Assembly (NCBI RefSeq): GCF_033958435.1
Contig: NC_134138.1
Coordinates: forward strand, 177,738,798 to 177,802,797
DNA length: 64,000 nt
Reading direction: 5' to 3'
DNA from: Carettochelys insculpta
Lineage: Eukaryota > Chordata > Testudines > Carettochelyidae
Part shown: positions 11,386 to 23,638 of the stretch, piece after piece
Position numbering within the stretch: position 1 is the first letter of the stretch
How the letters are laid out: each line of letters starts with the position of its first letter
Position numbers and translations under genes: made by a program
Notes under the pieces: model-generated
Told to the model about the DNA's origin: nothing
The model's database searches: none
Seen by the model: only the letters and a program-made list of their open reading frames with translations

Positions 11386-13183
11386 TTTAGCTGGTCAGGA
11401 ATTTTCTGACAAAGCATTTTATAATGTTTATATTTTAAAAAGGTTTTTAAGGTCCAAATTTAAGGTCCGAACTATTTCAAAAAAGTCAAAACTAAATGTT
11501 TTCAATGACCTTATCTGACTCTCTTTTTGGATTATTGGTTCATGAAAATTTTTGAGATTTCATCTTCTTGTCCCATTTTTTTTAATTCTTAAAAGAACAT
11601 TTTTTCCCCACCTAGCTCTAGTCACCATTACTTCTTGGTGTACTGGAGATTTCCTTAGATGTCTCATATACAACTACCGATCAGGCCTGATCTCTCTTGC
11701 CTTTGAGAAATGAAGATCTGATGACTCGAACCAGTAAATCACCTTCACATTAAACATATTATAGCTAGTCTAAAGAAATGCTAGAGCAGTATACTGGATA
11801 TATAAATATGAATTGTGACTTCTGGCTAAATAATTTATATGTATGTTGCTTTTAATCCCTTATTTTTTCAAATGCAAAAATAGTTAAAATGATCATGCAA
11901 AAGTTTTCCTCCAGCTGTAGTTCATGATTAAATAATAAAATATATAAAGTACATATGCTAGAAATTGATTAATAAAATAAACTACGAAAAAGGTTGTTTT
12001 AAAGCCATCATTCACTGATGCCTGTTTCTTCCTATAGCTATTTCTTTACAATGGGTTACCTCCCTCAAAGAATAATTTGCTCTTCTTTGAATGAGACCAA
12101 ATCAGACATACAGATGGCTCTTCGCAAATGTGTGAGTTGTAAGATAAGTGTATAAAAATGCAGAAGTAACTGTTTAATTTTATAAGACAGAGTTCCATGG
12201 TTCTGCAAGCTTAGCCAACACCTTGCACATACAGATTACTGCAATTCCCAACAGTAAATGGATGTAACTAGCATGAACTGCTTTGTTGAGAAAAAAATGA
12301 TTATGTGATTCAAAGGATTTTCCATGCATCTGTTTTTAGTTCTGTCTGAGCTGACGCAAAGTTGAAAACCTGAATAGAAGGATCAGCAATTTTCCTTTTA
12401 TTTTTTGTTTCCCCTTTGAATTACCAAGGTGTCTAGCTGCTGAATTAATTTATAAGTTATTACTGCTAGGTGTAAAGGCAAGGGTGTATCTTGCCTCTCC
12501 TCCTAAGCCTGAATAAGACCTACTGCACAAACATTTTGTATGTGTTGTCTCAGTGACCCAAAGGGAGTTTAAATGAATATGAGTAACACTAATTTATACG
12601 ATTCCAGACATAATTTCTGAATCTGTCCAGAGTTACGGGGCCAAAGCTAGACAGTAGCCTAAAATGATCTAATTAGAAAATATTCCTGCCCAAGTAACAT
12701 AATGAATATAACAAATTTAGGCTCAGATTCCCTTTGTCTCACATCAATTTACTGACAAATAATCCACACCCCATTTGGTGTCACCTTGGAATTTGGCTCC
12801 AGTTCTTTATGCACTTTTTTTCATTTTTTCTTAAGTTTTGTACTCCACATGACTAATTGTTTACTATGCGATAGAAAATGGTAGAAAAATTAAAATACTA
12901 CCCCATTAATATACAAGCCTATTGAAGGGGCAGGACCTCAGGCGGGTCAGATCTGGGGGTAACCAGCCCTGAGTGCTTTCCTCCCCTCCCTGCCTTAGCC
13001 CTCAGTGCTGCCCAGAGCATGACTCACGATGTTCTGGCAGTGCTTCAAATGGTCTAGGGTTCTGGCTGCTGCTACTGCTGCAGTAGTGGTGGTGGTGGCT
13101 GGGAGTCCCGGACCCTTTGTATCGCCAGGCCCTGGGCAGTTGCCCCCTTTGCTGTCCCCCATTAGCAGGCCTGAATGAAAGTA
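11386..13183. other. No gene recognised; AT-rich intron-like sequence
   Basis: No frame or repeat end was recognised over most of this stretch. 12920-13180 is GC-richer with short (GGT)n/(CTG)n runs and may be part of the Tigger-like unit that begins at 13184. Confidence 0.45.
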
Positions 13184-13300
13184 CAGTAAACCCTCACTTT
13201 TACAGACCCTGATATAGTGGACTTCAGGAAAAACAGAGTGAATAGTCCATTGTTCCTGAAGTCCATTGGTGTCCACAAAAACATCTTCTCCCCAAAAAAG
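13184..13300 (+). repeat. Tigger-like end fragment
   Basis: The motif cagtaaaccctcac at 13184 is identical to the left end of the small MITE at 21921-22003. The following sequence keeps the same logic (gtggacttcagg, a diverged reverse of it at 13253-13270), but no clean right end is visible. Confidence 0.4.
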
Positions 13301-13464
13301 TTAAGACTTATCATGGGTATAGCCTGGAGGAGCTGCCACCTCCTCCACTAGAGTTTTCATGTGTACGTGGCAGCTCTGATGGTGGCTCCACCAGGCTGGC
13401 TAGTGGCCCCTTGTAGTGGTCAATTGTGGAAGAACTTTGTACGTGAAAACTTAGGAGTGATGAG

Positions 13465-16400
13465 GCATGCACCCTATCCATTCTCTGTGGGGTCTGCCTC
13501 TCCTATTTGAACCATCCATTATGTCAAATACTATGGTCTTGATTTTTCATTCATTGTTCGTTCTGCAAATATGTCCAAATAGTTGTAGCTTCTGTTTTAT
13601 AACCCTCTGCAACAAGGTCTCTTTCGGCTGTATCTTCCTATATAACTCCTCATTGGTGACCTTCTGCGTCCATCCTATTCTCAGAATCTTTCTATAACAA
13701 CTCCTTTCGAATGCCAATATTCTTCTTTTCAAATCTTTCGTTATCACCCATGTTTTGCATCCGTACAACATGCTGCTGAATACATATGTTTTCAAGACAC
13801 CCAGCTTCATTATTAAGCTAATTGCTTTGCTTTTTCAGATCTTATCCATCTCCTTCAAACTCGCTCTTGCTTTCGCTATTCTAGTCGCTATTTCCTTCTT
13901 ACAGTCTAGATCATACATTATGTTGCTCCCCAGATATGTGAACTTCTCTACATTTTCTAGTTCAATACCACTGACACTGATCTTCCTTCCTATTTCCTTA
14001 TCTACAAATACCATTGTTTTTGTTTTATTGATGTTCATAATCAGTCTGTACTGCTTCCCTTCTTCGTTTAACACCGACACTGTTTTCACTAGCTTCTCAT
14101 CTTCCTCAATGATAACTATATCATCTGTGAACCTCAAGTTGTTAATTATTTTCCTGTGCACAGATATCCCTTCTACCTCTTTCTTGATCTTGTCCATCGC
14201 TCTCTCCAGATGTGCGATGAAGATATTTGGTGATATCGGATCTCCTTGTCTCGTACCTCTACTTGTTTTAAACCAACTGCCCAACTCCCCACATTTTCTC
14301 ACTGCTGCCTCCGAATTATCATTGATATCTTTCAACAACCATATCAGTCTGCTATCCACTCTGTATGACTCCAACACTGCCCAAGTCACTTTCTGATCTA
14401 TACTGTCAAATGACTTTTGAAAATCGATGAAGCAAGTGCATACGTTTTTGTTTTGTCAAGCTTTCTCCGTTATCAGTCTTAGTGTCAATATCTGCTGTAT
14501 GGTACTTCTATCTTTTCTGAACCCCGCTTGCTTGTCTGCTATATGTTCTTCTACCTGCGCTCTTAATCTCTCAGTCAGTATCATCAGCACCTTACCTAGA
14601 TGACTTATTAGGGCAATAGTTCTGTAGTTCTTGCACTCCAATGTACTTCCTTTCTTGGGTATTGTCACTAGCACAGATCTCGTCCATTCCGTGGGTGCCT
14701 TCCCTTTGTTCCATGCTGTTTTTACATCATTGGTGTATTTCCTGAATCATGCTTTCTCCGCCATATTTGATCATCTCTCCCTTGACCTTATCTTTTCCAG
14801 GGCTCTTGCTGTTCTTTAGTCGTTTCGCTGTTTTTTCTACTTCCTCCTTCGAAATATCGGTCTCGCTCTTGATGCCTGGGGGGATATCTCTTTCAATTCT
14901 TCAATCAGTCTCTCTGAGACACTTGGGTCCAACTGTGCTTTGTATAGATTGGTGCAATATCTCATTCATCGCTGCACAATCTTCTCCCTGTTATGAGCAC
15001 TTCTTTCTCATCTTTGATCACCATCTACTTCAGTTGCCATTTCCTATTAATATTCCTAATTGTCTTATACACTTCCCTGGTCTTACATTCACTGTAATAC
15101 CTCTTGATATCTTCACATTGCTCCTCTATCAATTTCTCCTTATTCTTTCTGGCTGCTTTCCTTACCTCATTGCATTTCATCCTATATTGCTGTTGTGCCA
15201 TCTCAGAAACATCTCTTCTGATCTTCAACTCTCTTTTCTCTTGAACCAACTTCAGTGTCTTCTGGGTAAGACACTGCTTATTGATCTTTTCTTCTTCTGG
15301 AACAGTCTGCTCAATTGCCTCTTCTATAGTGATGGCTATCCCTGTGACTCTCTTATCTAGGTCTTTCTCTCTGGCGATATTCTTAATCTTCTCTTCGAGT
15401 GCTGTTCTGCATGTGTTCCCCGTTTCTTCCCCACATAGCCTTGCCACATCTCTTCTTTTCTTAAACTGTGTCTTACATTTTCTTTTGAGTTTTATCTTGA
15501 TGTTTGCGATCACTAGACTGTGGTCTGAGACTATATCTGCTCCTTGGAAAGATCGGCACTGCTGTACTGATGTAATACATCTTCTTCTTATCAAAATCAT
15601 ATCTATCCATGTTCTTGGACTTCTGATCATTCGATCACCTCATCCACTTCCTACAGTCCTTTTGTTGGAATCTCATGTTGCAGATCACTATCTCATGCTC
15701 TGTAGCAAACTGTAACAGTTTCTCACATTGTTCATTTCTTTCTCCATATCCAAACCTTCCCATGACTCTCTCCTAACCTTCATTATCTGTTCCAACCTTC
15801 GCATTCCAATCTCTTCCAATGATCAACACATCTTTCTCTGGTATCTCCTCCACCATCTTTGTCAAGTCTTTATAGAATAGCTCAATTTCTTCCTCCGTAC
15901 TGTCCGATGTGGGTGCATACACCTGAATGACTGAGATGTTGAATGGTTTTGCTTTGAATCGTGCGACCATCATTCTTGCACTCACCAGTTTGCTTCCTAA
16001 TAATGCTCTTCTAGCTGTTTTGCTAAGAAGGAATCCAACTCCTGCTTCATGCTTCATTTCGTTTCCAGACCAAATGACTTCACAACCGCATATCTCTCCT
16101 GATTCCTTTCAACGCACCTCTGCCAGTCCAAGTATATCACATCAGTATCTCTCCACCTCCTTCCAAAGCAGCTCTAATTTTCCAGGTGCCCACAGTGTTC
16201 GGATGTTACATGTTCCAAGGGATAGCATATGTGTTAGGTGCAATTTTCTTTCGGTAGCCAACTTATCGACCCAACCACGACTGCTCGATTGGTATCGCAG
16301 ACCTTGTTTATCCTGGCGATGTCCAAGCCAGAATCTTTATCATTTAGTTGTACTGGCATCAGATTTCATTCGTATTGTTGTTTGACAGTCAGTGCATTGA

Positions 16401-16480
16401 CACACATCTTACCAACCCTCCTCCTTCATTCAGGCTTGGGACTGGCATGGAGCTCTCAGTGGCTCCATGGCAGAGTTAGG
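13465..16480 (-). mobile_element. RTE-type LINE, nearly full length, inactivated
   Basis: On the minus strand the order from right to left is: an AP endonuclease start (CNIRTLWAPGK near 16205, then IQVYAPTSDS and DWNAKVG at 15773-16057), the endonuclease end (SDHSLVIANIKI, 15530), a Lys/Glu-rich linker (15025-15520), the RT fingers (NYRTIALISHLGKVL, QAGFRKDRST, 14456-14674), the RT palm (GTRQGDPISP; LRFTDDIVII where FADD is usual, 13835-14389), and the thumb/C-terminal block (CVFSSMLYGCKTW, FGHICR, 13530-13810). Five separate frames replace one ORF, so there are several frameshifts and stops, and the first catalytic-box residue has changed from Ala to Thr. The total of about 3.0 kb is close to the 3.2 kb usual for RTE. 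The last ~120 bases and simple-repeat tail seen in the copy at 1.4-2.4 kb are missing. Confidence 0.8.
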
Positions 16481-16549
16481 GAAAAACTACCAAACAAAAT
16501 AAGCAGTGGCATTTTAGAAGAACAATTTATAGGTAAAGTTTAGAGGAAG

Positions 16550-17004
16550 GGCACAAACATGCAACAATCTTGTATGATGAGATGTGGTAAACACATAAGC
16601 AGGGTTAAAGAACAAGCAGTAACAGAACCAATAAGAGGTCAATATCTGTCAGCTAAGGAAATACCGTAAATGGTAATGAGTGACCTAATGGAACTGTATA
16701 ATGAGGCAGAAAAATTGTATATAACAAACAGAAACCAATGCAATTTGGACTTCAGCAATGGGCCATGGTGCTGGTGCCTTGGAAGACCAGAGGACTCCTA
16801 CTTGTCTGCAGCTGACTGGGGTCCTCAGCTTGCCAAAGGGATGTGATATGACACTTTCCTATCATACTTTCACTTTTTGGTTAAGGGTGTATTGCTAAAG
16901 CTGTTCAGGGCAATAAACTGCTTGTGGTTAACAGATATCTTGTCAGAGGGTTTTTCTACTCAGAGAACCCAATGTTGAACCTGAGATAACTTTGGACTGC
17001 AACA
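16550..17004 (+). repeat. 5' LTR of an endogenous retrovirus (455 bp)
   Basis: This 455-base block recurs at 20884-21778 (interrupted by a MITE) and, reversed, at 30371-30809. Shared landmarks include gcaacaatcttgtatgatg, cagggttaaagaac, a caataaactgcttgtggtt block holding the polyadenylation signal (16912-16917), and an actgcaaca end. The first T of the expected TG start appears changed to G here. Several scattered substitutions separate the two LTRs, so the insertion is not recent. Confidence 0.75.
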
Positions 17005-17005
17005 A

Positions 17006-17398
17006 TTGATGCGGAGAGCAGGATTCTCTTTGTACATCTCGCTCAGCATGTGGAAAAAAGGAAAGCAGAAGGGGAGTGGAGATGATAGTGTAGAGCACCA
17101 AATTCCAGGCTGGCCATGCACATCAGCCTGGGATTCAGTTGCTAAGTTTTGGTATGATGGAATGCTTGCCATGCAGTTCGAGGGGGTGCTAGCTGATGGG
17201 GTCAGTCCCGGTGGTATCCAAAAAGTGCCGGAGGCATTGGAAGTGCAAAAGACAGAGAAGGGGGTGCATCAGGCCGGATGGCTATTCCTAAGCGCACTCC
17301 GCTGTGTATGTGAAGAAAAGGAGAGGTTACAGTGGAAAGTGGCACAGCTTAAGAAGCTAACACAGTCAATAGATCACTGGAAAGTGCTTACCCTGTAG
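17006..17398 (+). other. 130-codon open frame at the start of the retroviral interior
   Basis: The frame starts two bases after the 5' LTR and runs 130 codons. Its C-terminal third is Lys/Glu-rich (EEKERLQWKVAQLKKL) and could form a short coiled coil. Position suggests a gag remnant, but I recognise no matrix, capsid or zinc-knuckle motif, so the assignment rests on position alone. Confidence 0.3.
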
Positions 17399-18389
17399 GC
17401 AGGGCAGCAAACTTTCCAAGCAGATACCATTTTCCTCCTTTAACTGATTGAAATCCACTGTCAAGAGCTTGCGAAGAAGAGAAAAAATATGTATCTGTGC
17501 CAAGCAGCAGACTGCCGTTTTGATAATGCTGGCAGAAACAAGATGGATACAGAAATGGTAGCCGTAACAAAGCTGCAGGACGGTACAGGGAGACATATGG
17601 AATGGCCCAGGTAAACCCTCTTCCACTGACCCATGGGTAACCATGCCAATTGTCACCTTAAGATAAGAACCAGGGTGTGGAAAAATATCTGCCAAAACCT
17701 AGATCAATTCCTGTTAAAATGGAAGGCATACCTGGTGAAGGAGCATGTCAGCCTCCTCACAGTTGCCACCCCAACTTACTCCTGAAGGCTCCCTGTAAAT
17801 AGACTGTTAAAATGTATAGCATACTGTCCAGGAGAAAGGGGATGTCTTTAAATTATTATTTTAAAAGGGGGAATGCAGTAACAAAGTTTTAGAAAATAGG
17901 TCAAGGACACCTCGAGCCAGAAGATGAATACAGACACTTGATGTTTAAAAGGTAACGAACTAACTGCTGTTGGTTCACCTCCCTGTAAGATTTTAATGAG
18001 TTTTGGAATGTTTGCATGAATGTGCACAACTATTAAAGGCAGTAAAAATTAATACTGTCCAGGAATCAATGTTACACAGACTTTACTGGACCCATTAGGC
18101 AGCCGTACTCTGAGTCTTGATAATAATGTTGCTCAAATGGTTAAATGTGCAGCTCAAAAGGCATGCATGATTAGCAAAGACCTAAGAAATCATCAGGAAA
18201 AAGCCTTTTCAGCAAACAAAGGCAGCAATAGCGATAGCCTTACCCTGGGACCAAGGGAGCTGGGTCCTGTAGAATGCAAGTCTCCACGCAGGGAAATCAA
18301 GCTGTCTTTTGCCTGTGGCAAATGCAGCAGGGGCATCAGGTACCACTGGGATTCTGGAGTAAAACCCTGATGGGGGCCAGTGCTAATTG

Positions 18390-19120
18390 GACGCCCTTTG
18401 AGAAATAGGTGCTAGCTTGTTATCTGGCATTGCTGGCTACTGAACATGTCACTCAGAACTGGCAGGTATTGCTGTGCCCCGAGCTCCCTATCATGAGCTG
18501 GGTGTGAGATACAGCAGCCCCTCGGTTGGGACAAGCCATACCCAGCACTCTGTTAAAGTGGAGGTAGATATCCAGAAGTGAGCAAAGCCTGGACCCTCAG
18601 GGGTTTCTCATTTGCATGAGCTGGTAGCAAAACTCCCAGAGGGAGATAAGGTTGATGAACCCAGCCAGGAGCATCTGCATCCGCTGTGAGGTATAGCAAT
18701 ATGGGGCCCACCCTTACTATACTCTGACCCCTGTCCAGAAACAGTTTTCCTGGTTCACTGATGGTTCTGCTCAATACGTGGGGGGGGGGGGGTTGCCCAG
18801 AAGTGGCAAGCTGCTGCTGCTCCAGAGTGGACTTGGAGCATACAGATAAAAAAAGAAGGCACAGGGTAATCCAGACAGCTAGCCGGTAGCCATAAATCTT
18901 GCATGCAAACAAGCAATAGAGGAAGGTGTTGAAAAGTGCCTCCTTTACACTGACTCCTGGGCAGTGGCTAATGGCCTGGCCATTTGGTCAGGTCATTGGG
19001 CTCAGAACAATTGGCAAATCCATGGATGCCCAGTCTGGGGTGCCACTATCTGGCAGGAAAGGTGGGACATCTGCCATCACATAGTGATACATCTGTCCCA
19101 TGTAAATGCCCACACATGAA
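18390..19120 (+). pseudogene. Retroviral pol remnant (RT-RNase H connection and RNase H)
   Basis: Gammaretrovirus-like connection and RNase H motifs occur in the right order over 730 bases, in more than one frame and with in-frame stops. RNase H removes RNA from the RNA:DNA hybrid during reverse transcription; the surviving acidic-residue contexts are FTDGSA and YTDSWA. A homopolymer of 13 G at 18780-18792 lies inside and is one of the frame breaks. Confidence 0.65.
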
Positions 19121-20883
19121 GGCCAGGAGAGGAAGCAAAGCTAAATGCAGCTCTGGATATTCTAACAGCTGTACGTTCAGTAACAGCTGTACCCAATCAA
19201 ATTGAACTATCCCTCCTGGGCACATCAGCAGTCAGGACATGCAGGGATGGAAGCTTGTATTGGGGCAAGCCTGCTGTAACCTGAACTCATGTTTAATAGC
19301 AGGTACTACCTCCCATGAGCACTTCAAAGGATAAGGTGGCCCTAGTGCTCTGCTCCCTGCTGAAAATGCACCTAAGGAACTAGAGGGGGTCAGTCAGCAG
19401 GTCTGGATACTGCCCTGCCCTAGAGACTCTGCTCCTTTGGTGGTTGCAGAAACCATTGCCCAAGGCCCAGGGGCTACATGGTGGGTGCTCCCTACTAATG
19501 ATGTTACTTTACAATGTCTTACTTAGACACGTTTGCGCAAGCGAGAATAAGCCAGCAGCATGCAGTTGTTATGGTGGGTGCTCCTGCTTCTCAGTTTTCT
19601 GTCAGCCTAATCCTAGGGATGGTGAAAAAATCCTTCCAGAGCTGGCCAAATGGATCATGCCCCCTGTTCATGCAAGTGGAATTTGTATCTGAATGTCTGA
19701 TCCTCCAGTGCTGGAACTGCAGCATCCGGTCCGGACCCTAGAGCAAGCAAGAGAACATCACCACTGACTATGGGACCCATTGGTGTGCATGGTTCAATAC
19801 CACAGGGTGGTCCGGATCTGCTATTTGGGGATAAACCCTTCAAGGCATCCATATTTCAGATACCTCCTGCAACGTGACTTTCCACTCTCAGGTTATTGTG
19901 AAACCAGGAACAAATTGGACAGTGGTGATGAAGGACAGTGAGTTTATAACTGAGGTACATGGAAATGAGGTAACCAACCAAAGTGGCTCCTACATCCACA
20001 ATGCCACAGATGAACTGTGGGTAACATTGGTGTTAATACTTATGGGGTGGTGAGTAGTAATGATTGTTACTCACACAGGCACCCACACCCAGTTAGCATC
20101 TGGGAAGCAGTTTGGAGTGAAACCTCTTATTACAATTACACTGACATTCCCAAGACTAATCAGGGCCAGAGGCTGGGATATAAATCGGGAAGGAAGCCTC
20201 ACCTTTTGGGTATCAATTGGCCAGACCACCATGCAGCCCTTACACTCTGTTTTAGGGGCTAGAACACCCGACACCTTTGTTTTTCCTAGCAGCTTCTTTG
20301 AATGACACAACTGCATAGTATGGGAAACAAATATCACATGTTTACACCCATGGTGTAAATGGTGGGGCCTTCCCATTTTGTTTGTCTAGATAGGTGATCC
20401 CCAGGGTAATAGACAGAAGTGAGATGCAGAAACTGTTTTAGGCTCAGTAGGAACTGCAGGTGCCGCCCTTAATGCCATGGACCTTAAGTGATCCTCAATA
20501 AGCTTGCCATGATGGGAAAGCTTACTAGCCAGGCCATAAAAGGCCAGGTACAGGCTAACACTGCTTACCAGGAAGCCTGAGTCTGCACCCTTGAAATACC
20601 AAGCAAACCACTGCTCCAAATGTCACAGATTTTGGAGGCTTTAGTATAAGGCACATTTAAGCTAACCAATGGAACAGCCATCAATTGTACCACTATGCAA
20701 ACATTTGCTATAACTCAGTAAGAACATCAATCATTTTGGGTGATGTCAGAGAGTCCTGAGGTAATTTCCACCACATATAAAGAATGGTGTAAACCTCACT
20801 TTGCTAAAATAATCTCCTCAGAAATCATATGACCCTTGAGAGGGTATATCCATCTTAGATCTGTAGACAGAGATAACAGGAAG

Positions 20884-21778
20884 TGCACAAACGTGCAACA
20901 ATCTTGTATGATGCGCTGTGGTAAACACATAAGGGCTACATCTACATGTGCTCCAAACTTCGAAATGGCCACGCAAATGGCCATTTCGAAGTTTACTAAT
21001 GAAGCGCTGAAATGCATATTCAGCGCTTCATTAGCATGCGGGCTACGGCGGGGCTTCAAAATTGATGCGCCTTGCTGCTGTGCGGCGCTTCCAGACGGGA
21101 CTCCTTTTTGAAAGGACGCCGCCTACTTCAAAGTCCCCTTATTCCCATGAGCTCATGGGAATAAGGGGACTTCGAAGTAGGCGGGATCCTTTCGAAAAGG
21201 AGCCCAGTCTGGATGTGCCGCGCGGCGGCAAGGCGTGTCAATTTCGAAGCACCGCTGCCGCCCGCATGCTAATGAAGCACTGAATATGCATTTCAGCGCT
21301 TCATTAGTAAACTTCGAAATGGCCATTTGCGTGGCCATTTCAAAGTTTGGGGCACGTGTAGACACGGCCAAGCAGGGTTAAAGAACAAGAAGTAACAGAA
21401 CCAATAACAGATCAATACCTCACAGCTAAGGAAATATCGTAAATGGTAATGAGTGACCTAACGGAACTGTATAATGAGGCAGAAAAACTGTATATAACCA
21501 ACACAGAAGCCAATGCAATGTGGACCTGACTGATGGGCCATGGCGCTGGTGCCTCGGAAGACTAGAGAACTCTCACTCCTCTGTAGCTGACTGGGGTCCC
21601 CAGCTTGCCGAAGGGATGTGAGATGCCACTTTCCTATCATGCTTTTGCTTTTTACTTAAGGGTTTATTGCTAAAGCTCGTCTGGGCAATAAACTGCTTGT
21701 GGTTAACAGAGCTTTTGTCAGTATGTTTTGGACTCAGAGAACCCAGTGTCGAACCTGAGGTAACTTATGACTGCAACA
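20884..21778 (+). repeat. 3' LTR of the endogenous retrovirus, interrupted by a MITE
   Basis: Removing the MITE and one copy of its 3-bp duplication (20934-21372) leaves 456 bases, matching the 455-base 5' LTR. It begins tgcacaaac after a purine-rich stretch (agataacaggaag) that would serve as the polypurine tract, has aataaa at 21687-21692 and ends actgcaaca. Confidence 0.75.
20934..21369. mobile_element. 436-bp full-length palindromic (foldback) MITE in the 3' LTR
   Basis: AAG flanks both ends (20931-20933, 21370-21372), and the uninterrupted sequence is visible in the 5' LTR (cacataagcagggtt), so this is a clean insertion with a 3-bp duplication. The ends are ggctacatctacatgtg and cacgtgtagacacggcc. 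The two 218-base arms are near-perfect inverted copies meeting at catgag/ctcatg (21151/21152), the exact midpoint. There is no coding capacity. Ends and 3-bp duplication match the Harbinger-type elements of this window. Confidence 0.85.
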
Positions 21779-22567
21779 CCCCTCCAGCTGCATGCGGCTA
21801 AGTGCCTCCAATGACACAGGGGGTCCAGCAGCTCCTCCAGCAGCAGCGAATAGCAGGGTTTTATTTGGTGGGTGAGGGGAAGGCTGGGGCTGGAGGGCGG
21901 CGCTGGCAGACATGGATGGGCAGTAAACCCTCACATATAATGGATTTTTGGGAATAGCGGACAACCTTACTCACCATAAGTCTGTTATATCAAGGGTTTA
22001 CTGTATAATGTAACAGCATTTCAACTTAATATAAACAGCTACTACACATAACCTATCAGGCTAAAAAGTATTTGCTTTCATGCACTAGGAATTTAGATAT
22101 AAGACGTTATGTGAAATGCTTTGTTGTTTTTGTTTTATTTTAACTTTAGAAAAATGATAAAATTAACCTGTAATGAAATCATAATGGTGGGGAAAAATTA
22201 ATAAAATTAGATCTTTAATTGTGTTTGAGATTTACACTTGTGATATATGAAGTTTATATTTTATTCATTAGGATACACAATCTTTTCTTTCGCTTTTTCA
22301 GAAAAAAATTACACACACTGGCTGGCTCACATATTTTCCTATTTCTGCAGTGTAACAGTATTTAGTGAGTATGACTAAAAATGTATTGGCAACTATAAAT
22401 TTCAAACAATGTACATTCTCTGGATTATACCAAAATGTGCATATTTCATGTTTATCAGATTTAATGTACTAAGGTCCTTATTTAAAACAGTTGCAGCTCC
22501 CAGGAAAGTCTTTGCATGAAATCCAGTTGTGATGTAAATAGTGGTGTGTTTTACTTTGCACAACCTG
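21779..22567. other. Small Tigger-like MITE and AT-rich spacer
   Basis: 21921-22003 runs from cagtaaaccctcac to caagggtttactg, perfect 12-base inverted ends apart from one mismatch, followed by TA; it is an 83-bp MITE. 21779-21920 is GC-rich and unassigned. 22010-22564 is AT-rich with no recognised feature. Confidence 0.5.
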
Positions 22568-22601
22568 AGCCGCGTCTACATGTGCACGCTACTTCAAAGT
22601 A
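22568..22601 (+). repeat. Left terminal inverted repeat of the Harbinger element
   Basis: About 34 bases match the reverse complement of 27173-27206 with few differences; shared core tctaca(t/c)gtgcacgctac. Confidence 0.75.
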
Positions 22602-23638
22602 GCGGCACCAACTTCAAAATAGTGCCCGTCACGGCTACACGTGTTGGGCGCTATTTCGAAGTTAACATCAACGTTAGGCGGCTAGACGTCGAAGCCGCTA
22701 ACCCCATGAGGGGATGGGAATAGCGCCCGACTTCGACATTCAACGTCTAAGTAGGGAACATGTAGTCGTTGTGTGTCCCGCAACATCGAAATAGTGGGGT
22801 CCGCCATGGCGGCCATCAGCTGAGGGGTTGAGAGACGCTCTCTCCAGCCCCTGAGCTCAATGGTGGCCACGTGGAGCGGCCCCTTAAAGGTCCCCGCCCC
22901 CTCCCTTCCTGTGCAGGAAGCTCAGAGAGCGTGCAGGCAGCAGTAGTAACACGCAGCTAGCCTGCACGCTCCCCTGCAGCCACCCACACCCCCAGCCGAC
23001 TCGATGGCCACCCGGCAGCCCCCCCACGGGACCCCCCCCAAAGGGGAGCCAGGGCTCACAGCCCAGCAGCCAGCCTGGGAAGCGGCAGCGGGGCCTCTCC
23101 TGGACGGAGGCCAAGCTTCAGGACCTGCTGGGGCTCTGCAGCGAGGAGGAGGTGCTCCAGGTAATGGGGAGGAAGAGGCGGAACGCGGATGCGTTCGCTT
23201 GGCTGGCCGAGGGCCTGGCTGCCCGGGGTCACCCTGCCCGCACTCCGGATCATGTCCGGAGTAAAGTGAAGGAGCTGCAGCAGGGTTACTCCCGGGCCCG
23301 GGATGCGGCCGGCCGATCTGGGGCCGCCCCCGTCACTTGCCCCTTTTACAGGGAGCTCAGGGACATCCTGGGCCCCCGGCACATCTCCTCCCCTCCGGCC
23401 ACTTTTGACACCTCGGCTGAGGAGCCCCAGCAGGCCCCGGAGGTGGAGTCCGCCCTGGAGGCAAGCCCCACACCCCGGGAACCCCCCCAGAAGCCCACCC
23501 CCGGGGCACCGGAGCAGGAGGAGGAGGAGGGGGACTCCTCCTCCAGCGACATCGGGCTCCAAATAATGATGCCGTCCTGGAGCTCCAGCCGGTCGTCCGC
23601 CCCCCAGGTGTCCCCCGACCATGGGAGTGGACCGTCAG

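Larger units (their letters stand above)
16550..21778 (+). mobile_element. Endogenous retrovirus, class I (gammaretrovirus)-like, defective
   Basis: Two direct LTRs enclose about 3.9 kb. The interior keeps a recognisable pol segment on the plus strand: the RT/RNase H linker (TPFEK near 18391, PELPIM near 18480), RNase H motifs (FTDGSA near 18754, YTDSWAVANGL near 18945, SHVNAH near 19097). All are cut by stops and shifts. Most of gag, protease, the RT core and integrase are not visible, and 3.9 kb is about half the usual interior, so large deletions occurred. 19450-20860 may hold env remains but I see no diagnostic motif. No primer-binding site is evident after the 5' LTR and no flanking target duplication could be seen. 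It cannot make virus. Confidence 0.7.

Noticed and set aside
13755..15715. Plus-strand frames of 144-213 codons
   Set aside because: Antisense shadows of the RTE LINE, whose domains are readable on the minus strand.
23056..23622. 188-codon Gly-rich minus-strand frame
   Set aside because: Antisense of the Myb/SANT exon, caused by high GC.
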